A DNA stretch of 64,000 nt from Chromobacterium subtsugae (GTDB lineage Bacteria > Pseudomonadota > Gammaproteobacteria > Burkholderiales > Chromobacteriaceae). The stretch is taken from NCBI RefSeq assembly GCF_001676875.1, contig NZ_JYKA01000005.1, positions 62,001 to 126,000 of the forward strand. The letters run 5' to 3'. Below are positions 35,152 through 45,508 of the stretch, piece after piece (positions within the stretch are counted from its first letter, which is position 1; each line of letters opens with the position of its first letter). The notes under the pieces were generated by a model. It did not search any database and was not told the origin of the DNA. It worked only from the letters and a program-made list of their open reading frames with translations. The position numbers were made by a program, and so were the translations under genes.

Positions 35152-35893
35152 GATACTTTCCTTTTAAGGTGCTGATTTAATATCGGTGAAATTCAATGGC
35201 TATTGCCAAAATAAATATAGGAGAAGGCGTGTGCGGCAGACCTGTCCTTTGGGTTGGTATTTGGCCATCAGTCCTTGGTTGGTGATGCCGGCGTCGAGCC
35301 AATGAGCAAGGAGCTTGTCTAGGCGCTGAAGGGGGATGTTTCTGTCGGGCGCCGATGTCGATCGCTCTTTTGTATTGGAGAGTCTGCTGGATGGAATGAA
35401 TTAACCCTATTAGGTTTAGTGGTATGGATTCATTGTCTGATTGAACTCGGAGGGGCGCCTGTTGCCAAACATTGGGTGTGGATGGCTACAAAGAGAGGCG
35501 GCTGGAGGCGAGTTTTCCCATGGTGTGTGATGCGATGAGCCTGGTTGAAGCCTTGGCGCAACTCGATACGTTCTTGTATGAATGGAAAAGGGAGAGGCTT
35601 GTTCGTCAACTTTGGTTTGAATAATCGCTGTTTCTTGTTCGGTGTATTGTTTGGCGGGCTTGTTTAAGACGACCCTGCCGGTCATTGAAAAACAGCGTCA
35701 ACGTGAGAGTGCGCTACCTATCTGGTGATAGGTTTGTGCGCGCGCTGACCGCAGGAATGCCGGCCGGGCAATCTCTGGCCATGGTTTGGCGATGGCGTCC
35801 GCGGATTTTGGCCGGCTTGCGTGGGGAAAATCCTGCTTGGGAATCGTTATGGTGCGATCATGTGCCATGATCCTGGTGGATCATGGCCTGATC
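35152..35893. other. Gene-poor AT-richer islet with possible gene remnants
   Basis: About 740 bases without a convincing gene. Two short frames look protein-like: on the minus strand, ending at 35200, a ~65-codon stretch with QRLDKLLAHWLDAGITNQ and no clear start; on the plus strand, ending at 35624, a ~48-codon stretch with SLVEALAQLDTFLYEWKRER, possible GTG start at 35478. They may be debris of decayed genes. Longer open frames here have the wrong composition to be coding. Confidence 0.35.
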
Positions 35894-36997
35894 TTATCGG
35901 GGATGCAGCGCGCCCAGCACGCGAGGCCCCTGCGCGCCGGTGACGGCAGGCAGGTTTCCGGCTTGGCGCTGGTTGAAGCGCCAGCCCAGCCAGGCGAAGG
36001 CGATGGCTTCTATCAGCTGGGCCGGCAGCCCGAGCGCCTCCACCGGCTCGATGTTCTGGCCGGCTAGCAGGCGCGCCAGCTCGGCCAGCAGCGCGCCGTT
36101 GCGCGCACCGCCGCCGCAGACGTAGACCGCCTGGTTGTCCGGGCAATGCCGCAGGATGGCGTCGGCGATGCAGCTGGCGCTGAAGGCCAGCAGGGTGGCC
36201 TGCACGTCGGCCGGAGCCAGCGTTTGCGGCTGACGCGCCAGTTGCCGGGCCAGCCAGTCGTCGTCGAACAGGTCGCGGCCGGTGCTCTTGGGCGGAGCCT
36301 CGCGCAGATAAGGTTCGGCCAGCATGCTTTGCAGCAGCGGCGGATCTACCCGGCCGCTGGCCGCCCAGCGGCCGTCGTCGTCGTAGGGCTGGCCGGTGTG
36401 GCGCAGGCACCAGGCGTCCATCAGCATATTGCCGGGGCCGCAGTCGAAGCCTATGGCTTCCCGGCCCGGATGCAGGCGCGCCAGATTGCTGATGCCGCCG
36501 ATGTTGAGGATCACCCGACGTTCGCGCTCGCTGGAGAACACGCATTGCTGGAAGGCGGGCACCAGCGGCGCGCCATGGCCGCCGGCGGCCACGTCGCGGC
36601 TGCGGAAGTCGGCGATCACGTCGATGCCGGAGAGCTCCGCCAGCCGCGACATATTGCCCAGCTGTATGGTGTAGCCAGCGTGCGGGGCGTGGCGTATGGT
36701 CTGGCCGTGGCAGGCTATCGCGCGGATGTCGGCGGGCGCGTGGCCGCTGCGGGAGAGCAGCTCGGCGGCGGCGCGGGCGTAGATTTCCGCCAGCCGGTTG
36801 GCCAGCCGCGCGCTGCGGTGCAGTTCGTCGTCGCCGCGCGGCTGCAGCGCCAGCACTTCTGCCTTCACTTCGTCCGGATAGGGCAGCGCGTGCTCCGCCA
36901 GCAACTCCGGGCGGCCTTCGGCGTCGAAACGCGCCAGCACGGCGTCTACGCCGTCCAGGCTGGTGCCGGACATCATACCAATATATAGCTCGCTCAT
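35894..36997 (-). CDS. anmK: Anhydro-N-acetylmuramic acid kinase
   Basis: Phosphorylates and opens 1,6-anhydro-MurNAc released during cell-wall turnover, giving MurNAc 6-phosphate for recycling. The 367-residue protein starts LYIGMMSGTSLDGVDAVLARF and carries ACHGQTIRHAP, QLGNMSRLAELSGIDVIADFRSRDVAAGGHGAPLVP, NIGGISNL and FDCGPGNMLMDAW, all hallmarks of AnmK. Its ATG shares one base with the stop of the upstream M23 peptidase gene, so the two murein-processing genes are coupled. Confidence 0.95.
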   Translation of the reverse strand: MSELYIGMMSGTSLDGVDAVLARFDAEGRPELLAEHALPYPDEVKAEVLALQPRGDDELHRSARLANRLAEIYARAAAELLSRSGHAPADIRAIACHGQTIRHAPHAGYTIQLGNMSRLAELSGIDVIADFRSRDVAAGGHGAPLVPAFQQCVFSSERERRVILNIGGISNLARLHPGREAIGFDCGPGNMLMDAWCLRHTGQPYDDDGRWAASGRVDPPLLQSMLAEPYLREAPPKSTGRDLFDDDWLARQLARQPQTLAPADVQATLLAFSASCIADAILRHCPDNQAVYVCGGGARNGALLAELARLLAGQNIEPVEALGLPAQLIEAIAFAWLGWRFNQRQAGNLPAVTGAQGPRVLGALHPR

Positions 36998-38331
36998 CAG
37001 TCGACCTGCGCTACGTTGACCGGGATATTCTGCAGCAACTGCAGCCTGGCGCTCAACTGCGCGCGCTTGGCGCCGAACTGGGCCAGCTGGGTCTTGCCCA
37101 GGTCCGGCGCTTGCAGCGCGTTGGTGGCCGGGTCTACCGGCTGGTCGTTGATCCTCACTTCGAAGTGCAGATGCGGGCCGGTGGCTCGGCCGGTGCTGCC
37201 TACGTAGCCGAGAATGTCGCCAGCCTTGACTTTGCCGCCCGCGCGCACGCCCTTGCCGAAGGCGCTCATGTGCGCGTACAGCGTGGACAGCTTGCTGTTG
37301 TGGCGGATCATCACCATGTTGCCGTAGCCGTTCTCGCGCTGGACTTTCACCAGCTCGCCGTCGGCCGGCGCCACGATGGGCGTGCCGGCGCTGGCGGCGT
37401 AATCTATGCCGGAGTGCATGCGCAGCGCGTGCAGCACCGGGTGCATGCGCAGGCCGAAGCCCGAGCTGATGCGCGCGCCGGCCACCGGCTGGCGGCTGAA
37501 GCCTTTCTTCACCGGGCGGCCGGCGGCGTCGTAGTAGGCGCCGCTTTCGCTGTCATGGGCGAAGTAAAACGCCTGATGCAGTTTGCCCTGGCGTTCGATC
37601 GACACCGCCAGCAGATTGCCGCTGGCGATGGAAGCGCCGGCGTACACCATGGTTTCGTACACCAGATTGATGCGGTCGCCGCGTTTCAGGCTGGAGAGTT
37701 CGAACTGATCGGCGAAAACTTCGGACAGCTGGTTGCGGATGTCCGCCGGCACGCGAGCGGCGGTCAATTCGGCGGCGGCGCTTCTCTTCAGTGTGATCGA
37801 GCGCACGGTTTCCACGCTTTCGGCCGCCACCGGGTCGGCGCTGGCCTGCCATTTGCCGTCGCGCTTCTCCAGCGCCACCAGCACCTGTTCGCCGTTGTCG
37901 TCATCCTGCAGGAAGCGCAAGCCGAACAGCTCGCCGGCGTCGTTGGTTTGCACCGTCAGCGTGGCGCCCACCTTGAGCTTGAGCAGGTCCTTCGCCAGCG
38001 GACTGGTGTACAGGAAGGCGTTGGCCTCCTTGTCGCGCACGCCGACGCGGTTGAGCACGCGCGCCACGGTGTCGCCGCGCTTGATGCTTTCATCGCGCCA
38101 GTAGCGGGTCTGGCTGTCGGCGAATTGGAATTTCGGCAGCGCCAGGCGTTCCACCACCTGTTGCTGCACCACCTCCGGGCCGCGGGTTTCCTTGGCGCCC
38201 ACCGCCACGGCGAAGGCGGTGGCGGTGCCCAGCATGGGCAGGCAGGCGGCCACGCCGAGCCAGCTGAGGTGGTGGTTGATCAGCTTGGACGCGCATTTTT
38301 GCGGGATGTGTAGCAGTTTGCGATAATCCAT
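36997..38331 (-). CDS. M23-family murein endopeptidase (LasA/LytM type)
   Basis: A 444-residue envelope protein that would cut peptidoglycan cross-links. One N-terminal membrane segment (LSWLGVAACLPMLGTATAFAVAV) precedes an OapA/LysM-like region (RGDTVARVLNRVGVRDKEANAF) and the zinc peptidase domain with HSGIDYAA (HxxxD), TLYAHMSAF and HLHFEVRIN (HxH). All four metal or catalytic positions are present, so it should be active rather than a degenerate activator. Start ATG 38331 (MDYRKLL) is preferred to the longer frame to 38664. It is coupled to anmK. Confidence 0.88.
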   Translation of the reverse strand: MDYRKLLHIPQKCASKLINHHLSWLGVAACLPMLGTATAFAVAVGAKETRGPEVVQQQVVERLALPKFQFADSQTRYWRDESIKRGDTVARVLNRVGVRDKEANAFLYTSPLAKDLLKLKVGATLTVQTNDAGELFGLRFLQDDDNGEQVLVALEKRDGKWQASADPVAAESVETVRSITLKRSAAAELTAARVPADIRNQLSEVFADQFELSSLKRGDRINLVYETMVYAGASIASGNLLAVSIERQGKLHQAFYFAHDSESGAYYDAAGRPVKKGFSRQPVAGARISSGFGLRMHPVLHALRMHSGIDYAASAGTPIVAPADGELVKVQRENGYGNMVMIRHNSKLSTLYAHMSAFGKGVRAGGKVKAGDILGYVGSTGRATGPHLHFEVRINDQPVDPATNALQAPDLGKTQLAQFGAKRAQLSARLQLLQNIPVNVAQVD

Positions 38332-38539
38332 CAATTTTCCGGGCGGGCCGCGGCTCGCCATGCATAAACATTGATCAGGGTCCGGTCCCGCGCATGTCGG
38401 GGAGGCCGGCGCCAAACAGGGTTGGTTCGGCGAGTCGCGCGATAGTTCCGGCAAAGCGGCCAGTTTGCCGCAGAATCGCTCTCCGGCCAAATGCCCCATG
38501 GTCAAAATGGCGCGGATCCGCAATCCATCTGGCAAGAAT

Positions 38540-39535
38540 ATGAAATTAATCCTGTTGTTACCGGGCCTGGCCTGGCTGGACGCCCATGACGGCGGCGAAG
38601 TGAGCAAGGCGCTGCCGCTGCCCGCGCTGCAGCAAATGCTGGGCAAGGGGCGGCTTGAGCGCAAGGAACGCGGCTTGTCGGCGTGCGTCGAACAGCTGTG
38701 GGGCGCGCCGCCCGCCGGCCTGGCCGCGCTGGCGGCCGAGCAAGCCGGCCTCGCCGGGGACGGCGAATGGCTGTTCGCCGACCCGGTTCACCTGCGGGTG
38801 GACCGCGACCGGGCATTGCTGGCCGATGTCGGCGTGATGCAGATCAGCCTGGACGAAGCGCGCGGCCTGACCGACGCGCTCAACCGCCACTTCGGCGAAG
38901 ACGGCTTGGCCTTCCACCCGCAGCAAGCGGGGCGCTGGCTGCTGAATGCGCCCAAGCCGCTGACGGCGCGCTTCGATCCGTTGTGGGATGTGGTGGGAGA
39001 GGACATCAATCGCCACCTGCCGCAAGGCGAGGGCGGCCTGGCCTGGAGCCGCATGCTCAACGAATTGCAGATGCTGCTATACACGCAGCCGCTCAACGAC
39101 GCGCGCGAAATGCGCGGCGATTTGCCGGTCAACAGCGTATGGCTGTGGGGCGAGGGCGCGCCCGCGCCCTGGAAGGCGCCGGCGCCGGCGCTGCTTGCCG
39201 ACGACGAATCGCTGCAGCTCTTGGCTGCGCGCAGCGGCATGGCGGTGGACGCCGCGCCGTTCGCTTTCGACGGCTTGCCGCTGGACGGCGACTGCCTGCT
39301 GATGCTGGACGCGCTGCAGGCGGCGGCGCAATATCGCGACGCCTGGGGCTGGCGCGAGGCGCTGCAACGGTTGGAGCAGGACTGGTTCGCGCCGCTGCAG
39401 GGCGCCGTTCGCCAAGGCAAGATCAGCGAATTGACGCTGATCGCCACCGGCCCCGCCGGCTTCGAGCTGACGCTGAAGCCCGCCGATTTGTGGAAATTCT
39501 GGAAACGCGCGCTGCCATTGGCGGCGCTTTACTGA
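38540..39535 (+). CDS. Conserved hypothetical, RpfE-like
   Basis: A 331-residue cytosolic protein. The N-terminus MKLILLLPGLAWLDAHDGG and scattered motifs (FADPVHLRVDRDRALLADVG, FHPQQAGRWLLNAP, DLPVNSVWLWGEG) match my memory of the RpfE-type regulatory/phosphoglycerate mutase-like family often found next to recJ in betaproteobacteria. Its function is not established. Start ATG 38540 is chosen because the frame before it is basic and unlike the family. It ends six bases before recJ, so the two are cotranscribed. Confidence 0.65.
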   Translation: MKLILLLPGLAWLDAHDGGEVSKALPLPALQQMLGKGRLERKERGLSACVEQLWGAPPAGLAALAAEQAGLAGDGEWLFADPVHLRVDRDRALLADVGVMQISLDEARGLTDALNRHFGEDGLAFHPQQAGRWLLNAPKPLTARFDPLWDVVGEDINRHLPQGEGGLAWSRMLNELQMLLYTQPLNDAREMRGDLPVNSVWLWGEGAPAPWKAPAPALLADDESLQLLAARSGMAVDAAPFAFDGLPLDGDCLLMLDALQAAAQYRDAWGWREALQRLEQDWFAPLQGAVRQGKISELTLIATGPAGFELTLKPADLWKFWKRALPLAALY

Positions 39536-39541
39536 GAGCCT

Positions 39542-41230
39542 ATGTCGCAGATCGTCACCCGGGAAGTTCCCGTTCCGTTGCAGCAAACCCTGCTGCAGCA
39601 AGGCCTCACGCCGCTGCAGGCGCGGCTGTACGCCGCGCGCGGCATCGCCGACAGCGCGGAGCTGGATTACGGCCTCAAGGGCCTGCTGCCGTTCCAGAAC
39701 CTGAAAAACGCCGAAGCGATGGCCATGCGCCTGGCCGACGCCATCGCCGCCCGCCAGCGCCTGCTGGTGGTGGCCGACTACGACGCCGACGGCGCCACCG
39801 CCTGCGCGGTGGCGGTGAAGGGGCTGTCCGCGCTGGGCGCGACGATAGACTTCATCGTGCCCAACCGCTTTGAGTACGGTTACGGCCTGACGCCGGAAAT
39901 CGTCGAACTGGCGGCGCGGCAGCGTCCTGACATCATCATCACAGTCGACAACGGCATCGCCAGCGTGGCCGGGGTGGATGCGGCGCGCGCGCGCGGCATC
40001 GAGGTGCTGGTGACCGATCACCACCTGCCGGGCGACACGCTGCCGGACGCGCTGATCGTCAACCCCAATCAGCCGGGCTGCGAATTCCCGTCCAAGAACC
40101 TGGCCGGCGTCGGCGTGATGTTCTACGTGCTGATGGCGCTGCGGGTGGAAATGCGCCGGCGCGGCGTATTCGACGAGCGCAGCCAGCCCAATCTGGGCGA
40201 GTTGCTGGACCTGGTGGCGCTGGGCACGGTGGCCGACGTGGTGCGGCTGGACCGCAATAACCGCACGCTGGTGGAGAACGGCCTCAAGCGCATGCGCGCC
40301 GGGCGGATGGCGCCGGGCATCGCCGCGCTGTTCAAGGTGGCCGGCCGAGCCAGCTACAAGGCCAATACTTTCGACCTGGGCTTCACCCTGGGACCGCGGC
40401 TGAACGCCGCCGGCCGCCTGGACGACATGAGCTTGGGCATCGCCTGCCTGTTGTCCGGCAACGAGCAGCAGGCGACGGCGCTGGCGCAGGAGCTGGACAA
40501 GCTCAACCGCGAACGGCGCAGCATCGAGCACGGCATGCAGGACGAGGCGCTGGCGGCGCTGTCCGGCATCGACGCCGGCAACCGCTACACGCTCACGCTG
40601 TTCCGCGACGATTGGCACCAGGGAGTGGTCGGCATCGTCGCCTCGCGGCTGAAGGAACGCTTCCATCGCCCGACCATCGTGTTCGCGCCCGGCGACGAAG
40701 GCGAAATCAAGGGCTCCGGCCGCTCCATTCCGGGCTTCCACCTGCGCGACGCGCTGGATCTGGTGTACAAGCGCCACCCGGGGCTGATCCTGAAGTTCGG
40801 CGGCCACGCGATGGCGGCGGGGCTGACGCTGGACGAGGGGCGCTTCGGCGAGTTCCAGCAGGCTTTCGAAGCGGCGGCGCAGCAACTGCTGGATGAAAAG
40901 CAGCTGACGCGCACCATAGAAACCGACGGCAGCCTGCCAGCGCGCGAATTGAGCCTGCAACTGGCCGAGCAGCTGGCGGCGGAGGTCTGGGGCCAGGGCT
41001 TCCCGGTGCCGTACTTCCACGATCAATTCCTGGTGGTGAACCAGAAGCTGGTGGGCGACAAGCACTTGAAGCTGCGGCTGGCGCGCGAGGGGCAGGAATT
41101 CGACGCCATGCTGTTCAACCATGCCGACTGGCTGCCGGACCGCATCCAGGCGGTGTACCAGCTGATCGCCAACGAGTGGCAGGGTCGCAAGGAATTGCAG
41201 GTCTACCTGCAACACTGGGCAGAGGCGTGA
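39542..41230 (+). CDS. recJ: Single-stranded-DNA-specific 5'-3' exonuclease RecJ
   Basis: DNA repair nuclease of the RecFOR and mismatch pathways. The 562-residue protein has the DHH metal motifs VADYDADGATACAVAV, ITVDNGIASVAG, VTDHHLPGDTLPDALIVNPNQPGC and NLAGVGVMFYVLMAL, then DHHA1 motif GRSIPGFHLRDAL and KFGGHAMAAGLTL, and an OB-fold end. Length is typical. It follows the RpfE-like gene by six bases. Confidence 0.95.
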   Translation: MSQIVTREVPVPLQQTLLQQGLTPLQARLYAARGIADSAELDYGLKGLLPFQNLKNAEAMAMRLADAIAARQRLLVVADYDADGATACAVAVKGLSALGATIDFIVPNRFEYGYGLTPEIVELAARQRPDIIITVDNGIASVAGVDAARARGIEVLVTDHHLPGDTLPDALIVNPNQPGCEFPSKNLAGVGVMFYVLMALRVEMRRRGVFDERSQPNLGELLDLVALGTVADVVRLDRNNRTLVENGLKRMRAGRMAPGIAALFKVAGRASYKANTFDLGFTLGPRLNAAGRLDDMSLGIACLLSGNEQQATALAQELDKLNRERRSIEHGMQDEALAALSGIDAGNRYTLTLFRDDWHQGVVGIVASRLKERFHRPTIVFAPGDEGEIKGSGRSIPGFHLRDALDLVYKRHPGLILKFGGHAMAAGLTLDEGRFGEFQQAFEAAAQQLLDEKQLTRTIETDGSLPARELSLQLAEQLAAEVWGQGFPVPYFHDQFLVVNQKLVGDKHLKLRLAREGQEFDAMLFNHADWLPDRIQAVYQLIANEWQGRKELQVYLQHWAEA

Positions 41231-41330
41231 AGTAGGGTGGATGTCTTGAGGGCGATCCGCCATTTCTCCACCATGCGGGGCGGAGCGGCCGGTTAGCCGG
41301 GAACCCCGCCCTGCGCGGGCATCAAGCGGG

Positions 41331-42911
41331 ATGGAAAGCGAAATGGAAATGTTGATCATCGGCCTGCTGGTCGGTTTGATGGGCGGCGGCGCGGCCTGGT
41401 TCGCCGCTCGGGCGCGCGCCGCGCGCGAGCTGGCAGAACTCAAGCAGCAAGCCGCGCAGCTGGATGCGCAGTGCGCCGGCTTGCGGGAACAGCTGGACGA
41501 GGCGCGCCGCCGCGAGAGCGCCGCGGCGCAAACAGCGCAGGAACAGAGCCGGCAACTGGCCGACGGCCAGACCCAGCTAGGCGCGTATGTGGCCCGAGCC
41601 CAGCGGGTGCCGGAGCTGGAACGCCAGCTGGACGAGCGCGAAAAGCAGCTGGAGGCGCTGCGCGGCGAATTGCGCGCGGCGTCGTCGCAACTGGCGGCGC
41701 GCGAGGAGCAGGGGCGGGTGCTGGAGGCGCTGGAAGCGCGCAGCCTGCAGCAGGGCCAGGACATCACCCGCTTGACCGCCCGCGAGCAGGAATTGGCCAC
41801 CTTGCTGGAAAGCGAGCGGCGGCAAAACCAGGAGAAGCTGGCATTGCTGATGGATGCCCGCCAAGCGCTGTCCGACCAATTCAAGGCGCTGGCCGGCGAC
41901 ATTCTGGAAGAAAAATCCAAACGCTTCACCGAACAGAATCAGCAAAACCTGGGCGCCTTGCTCAATCCGCTGAACGAGCGCATCCAGAATTTCGGCAAGC
42001 TGGTGCAGGACACTTACGACAAGGACAGCAAGGAGCGCCTGTCGCTGGAGGTCGAACTCAAGCGGCTGCAGGAGCTGAACACCCGGCTGGGCGACGATGC
42101 GACGGCGCTGACCAATGCGCTGACCGGCGCCAGCAGCAAGGCGCAGGGCACCTGGGGCGAGATGGTGCTGGAAAAGGTGCTGGAAACCTCGGGCTTGCAT
42201 AAGGACCGCGAATACCGGGTGCAGGTGTCCGACGTGGTGCAAACCGAAGACGGCGCCAAGCGCTACCAGCCGGACGTGGTGATAGACCTGCCGGAAGGCA
42301 AGCAGCTGGTGGTGGACTCCAAGGTGTCGCTGAACGCCTATGTCCGTTACACCGCGGCGGAGGACGACGCGGCGCGCGAGGCCGAACTCAAGGCCCACAT
42401 CGCCGCCATCCGCGCCCATATCCGCACGCTGTCGGAAAAGCGCTATCAGGATCTATACCAGCTCAACACGCTGGACTTCGTGTTCATGTTCATTCCGGTG
42501 GAGCCAGCCTATTTGCTGGCGGTGCAGCACGACATGAGCCTGTTCAACGAGGCCTTCGAGCGCCGCATCATGATCGTCGGCCCCAGCACGCTGCTGGCGA
42601 CGCTGCGCACCGTCGCCAGCATCTGGCGCTATGAATACCAGAACCAGAACGCGCAGGAGATCGCGCGCCAGGGCGGGGCGATGTATGACAAGTTCGCCGG
42701 TTTCGTCGCCAATATGGAAAAGTTGGGCAAACAGCTGGACAGCAGCCGCGACACCTTCGGCGACGCGATGCGCCAGCTTTCCAGCGGGCGCGGCAACCTG
42801 ATGAGCAGCGCCGAGCGGCTGCGCAAGCTGGGCATCCGCAACAACAAGCAGTTGGCGGCGCAGTTGCGGCTGGACGACGCCGGCGACGGCGAAGAGGACG
42901 GCGAGGCCTAG
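41331..42911 (+). CDS. rmuC: DNA recombination protein RmuC
   Basis: A 526-residue protein. One N-terminal span (MLIIGLLVGLMGGGAAWFAA) is followed by a ~190-residue coiled coil rich in Glu, Gln, Arg and Leu, then the RmuC nuclease-like domain with GTWGEMVLEKVLETSGL, YQPDVVIDLPEGKQLVVDSKVSLNAYV and FMFIPVEPAYLLAVQ (each near residues 280-400). RmuC limits inversions between short inverted repeats in E. coli. The start may be ATG 41331, 41343 or 41349; 41331 is listed as the longest. Interestingly, this window carries such an inverted repeat (ftsK pair). Confidence 0.92.
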   Translation: MESEMEMLIIGLLVGLMGGGAAWFAARARAARELAELKQQAAQLDAQCAGLREQLDEARRRESAAAQTAQEQSRQLADGQTQLGAYVARAQRVPELERQLDEREKQLEALRGELRAASSQLAAREEQGRVLEALEARSLQQGQDITRLTAREQELATLLESERRQNQEKLALLMDARQALSDQFKALAGDILEEKSKRFTEQNQQNLGALLNPLNERIQNFGKLVQDTYDKDSKERLSLEVELKRLQELNTRLGDDATALTNALTGASSKAQGTWGEMVLEKVLETSGLHKDREYRVQVSDVVQTEDGAKRYQPDVVIDLPEGKQLVVDSKVSLNAYVRYTAAEDDAAREAELKAHIAAIRAHIRTLSEKRYQDLYQLNTLDFVFMFIPVEPAYLLAVQHDMSLFNEAFERRIMIVGPSTLLATLRTVASIWRYEYQNQNAQEIARQGGAMYDKFAGFVANMEKLGKQLDSSRDTFGDAMRQLSSGRGNLMSSAERLRKLGIRNNKQLAAQLRLDDAGDGEEDGEA

Positions 42912-42960
42912 TCGGAAGCTTGGCCAATGGCATGCGACCCCGCGTGGCAGCGCGCGAGCG

Positions 42961-43012
42961 GCGGGCGGCGGGCGGCGGGCGGCGGGCGGCGGGCGGCGGG
43001 CGGCGGGCGGCG
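42961..43012. repeat. Perfect 7-bp tandem repeat (GCGGGCG)x7
   Basis: Seven exact copies of GCGGGCG plus GCG fill the space between rmuC and ddl, ending 47 bases before the ddl start codon. The GGG runs occur every seven bases with four-base loops, which fits a G-quadruplex on the plus strand. The unit is not a multiple of three and the copy number can change by slippage. Confidence 0.95.
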
Positions 43013-43059
43013 AAAATACATTACCATGACGCCTCTTTCATTTCGTATCGAATATCGCG

Positions 43060-44172
43060 ATGAGCAAGATCAGGGTAGGTTTGATTTTCGGCGGCCAGTC
43101 GTCCGAGCATGAGGTTTCCCTGCAGTCGGCCAGGAATATCCTGGAGGCGCTGGATCAGGACAGATTCGAGGCTTTGCTGATCGGCATAGACAAGCAGGGC
43201 CAATGGCATGTCAGCCAGCCCGCCGACTTTCTACTGAATGCCGATGATCCGGCCCGCATCGCGCTGCGCCAGTCGGGCGAAGGCCTGGCGCTGGTGCCCG
43301 GCCAGAGCGAACGCCAGCTGGTGGCCGCCGCCGACGCCCATCCGCTGGCGCAGATCGACGTGGCTTTTCCCATCGTCCACGGCTCTCTGGGCGAAGATGG
43401 CTCGCTGCAGGGTTTGCTGAAAATGGCCAACATCCCCTTCGTCGGCGCGGGCGTGCTGGGCTCGGCCGTGTGCATGGACAAGGACGTGGCCAAGCGCCTG
43501 TTGCGCGATGCCGGCCTGAGTGTCGCGCCCTTCGTCACGTTGACGCGGGGCAAGGCCGAGCAGGCCGATTTCGCGGCCATCAGCGCCAAGCTCGGGCTGC
43601 CGCTGTTCGTCAAACCGGCCAATCAGGGTTCGTCGGTCGGGGTCGGCAAGGCGCGCAACGAGGCGGAGTTCCGCGCGGCCCTGGCCGAGGCGCTGCGTTA
43701 CGATCACAAGGCGCTGGTGGAGCGGGCGGTGGTTGGCCGCGAGATCGAGTGCGCGGTATTGGGCAATGACCATCCACAGGCCAGCGGCTGCGGCGAGATC
43801 GTGCTGAACGACGAGTTTTACGCTTACGACACCAAGTATCTGAACGAGGGCGGCGCGCGGGTGGCAGTGCCGGCCGACATTCCGGATGAAGCCTGCCAGC
43901 GCATCCGCCGCATCGCCATTCAGGCTTTCCAGGCGCTGGAGTGCCGCGGCATGGCGCGGGTGGATGTATTCCTGACCCCGGACGGCGAGGTGGTGATCAA
44001 CGAGTTGAACACCTTGCCCGGCTTCACCAATATCAGCATGTATCCCAAGCTGTGGCAGGCGGCGGGCCTCTCGTACGCCGAACTGATCACGGCCTTGATC
44101 GAGCTGGCGTCGGAGCAGGGCGCGATGGACGCGGCGCTGTGCCGCAGCGCCGGCTTGCCTGGCTCTGCTTAA
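43060..44172 (+). CDS. ddl: D-alanine--D-alanine ligase
   Basis: ATP-grasp enzyme that makes the D-Ala-D-Ala end of peptidoglycan precursors. The 370-residue protein begins [22 protein letters not shown], has [32 protein letters not shown], and ends in [35 protein letters not shown], the grasp metal and D-Ala site. Length suits the DdlA branch. No ribosome-binding site is clear before ATG 43060, and the 7-bp repeat lies directly upstream, so expression may depend on copy number of that repeat. It is a lone gene, not part of the mur cluster. Confidence 0.96.
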   Translation: MSKIRVGLIFGGQSSEHEVSLQSARNILEALDQDRFEALLIGIDKQGQWHVSQPADFLLNADDPARIALRQSGEGLALVPGQSERQLVAAADAHPLAQIDVAFPIVHGSLGEDGSLQGLLKMANIPFVGAGVLGSAVCMDKDVAKRLLRDAGLSVAPFVTLTRGKAEQADFAAISAKLGLPLFVKPANQGSSVGVGKARNEAEFRAALAEALRYDHKALVERAVVGREIECAVLGNDHPQASGCGEIVLNDEFYAYDTKYLNEGGARVAVPADIPDEACQRIRRIAIQAFQALECRGMARVDVFLTPDGEVVINELNTLPGFTNISMYPKLWQAAGLSYAELITALIELASEQGAMDAALCRSAGLPGSA

Positions 44173-44200
44173 GCTTTTTCGGCGTTTTTATCTATATTTG

Positions 44201-44229
44201 TTTACACGAGGGGTGGCGCTGGGTAGAAT
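44201..44229 (+). promoter_or_regulatory. Sigma-70-type promoter for the BMP-family gene
   Basis: TTTACA (44201-44206), a 17-base spacer, then TAGAAT (44224-44229), in the AT-rich gap after ddl. It lies about 180 bases before the start codon, so a long 5' UTR is predicted. Confidence 0.65.
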
Positions 44230-44408
44230 CTCGCCGCTTCAATTGGCGAGTTGTATGCGCGGCCCTCGCGGCTGCCGCTTGCGATTTCGTTTCGTTCCTG
44301 TCCGGCGCGGTTCTCTGGGGTGCGCCGGGCACGGTCCGCTTCCTCTGAAGCGCCAGTTCGGCGTGGCCGGCCTGGCAAACCATCTCAAAACTACTACTAG
44401 AAAAGCTG

Positions 44409-45419
<1,011 letters not shown>

Positions 45420-45481
45420 GCGGCCAAGCCGCCGCCGAAGCCGGGCCTGACAGGCCGCGCGGTTCCGGTGTCTCGATCATG

Positions 45482-45508
45482 ACAGCGCCCTTGGGCGCTG
45501 TTTTTATT
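45482..45508 (+). terminator. Intrinsic terminator of the BMP-family gene
   Basis: ACAGCGCCC and GGGCGCTGT flank the short loop TT, followed by TTTTATTT. It lies about 60 bases past the stop codon. Confidence 0.9.

Noticed and set aside
35416-35870. 89-codon minus and 61-codon plus frames in the islet
   Set aside because: No ribosome-binding site, no domain and AT-rich non-coding composition; other frames in the same DNA look more protein-like.
39077-41929. 950-codon open frame on the minus strand
   Set aside because: Runs antisense through recJ, the RpfE-like gene and part of rmuC. It exists because GC-rich third positions avoid stops; its protein is Arg/Gln/His-rich and has no domain.
42961-43012. 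Possible CRISPR array
   Set aside because: The repeats are 7 bp, contiguous and without spacers; it is a simple tandem repeat.
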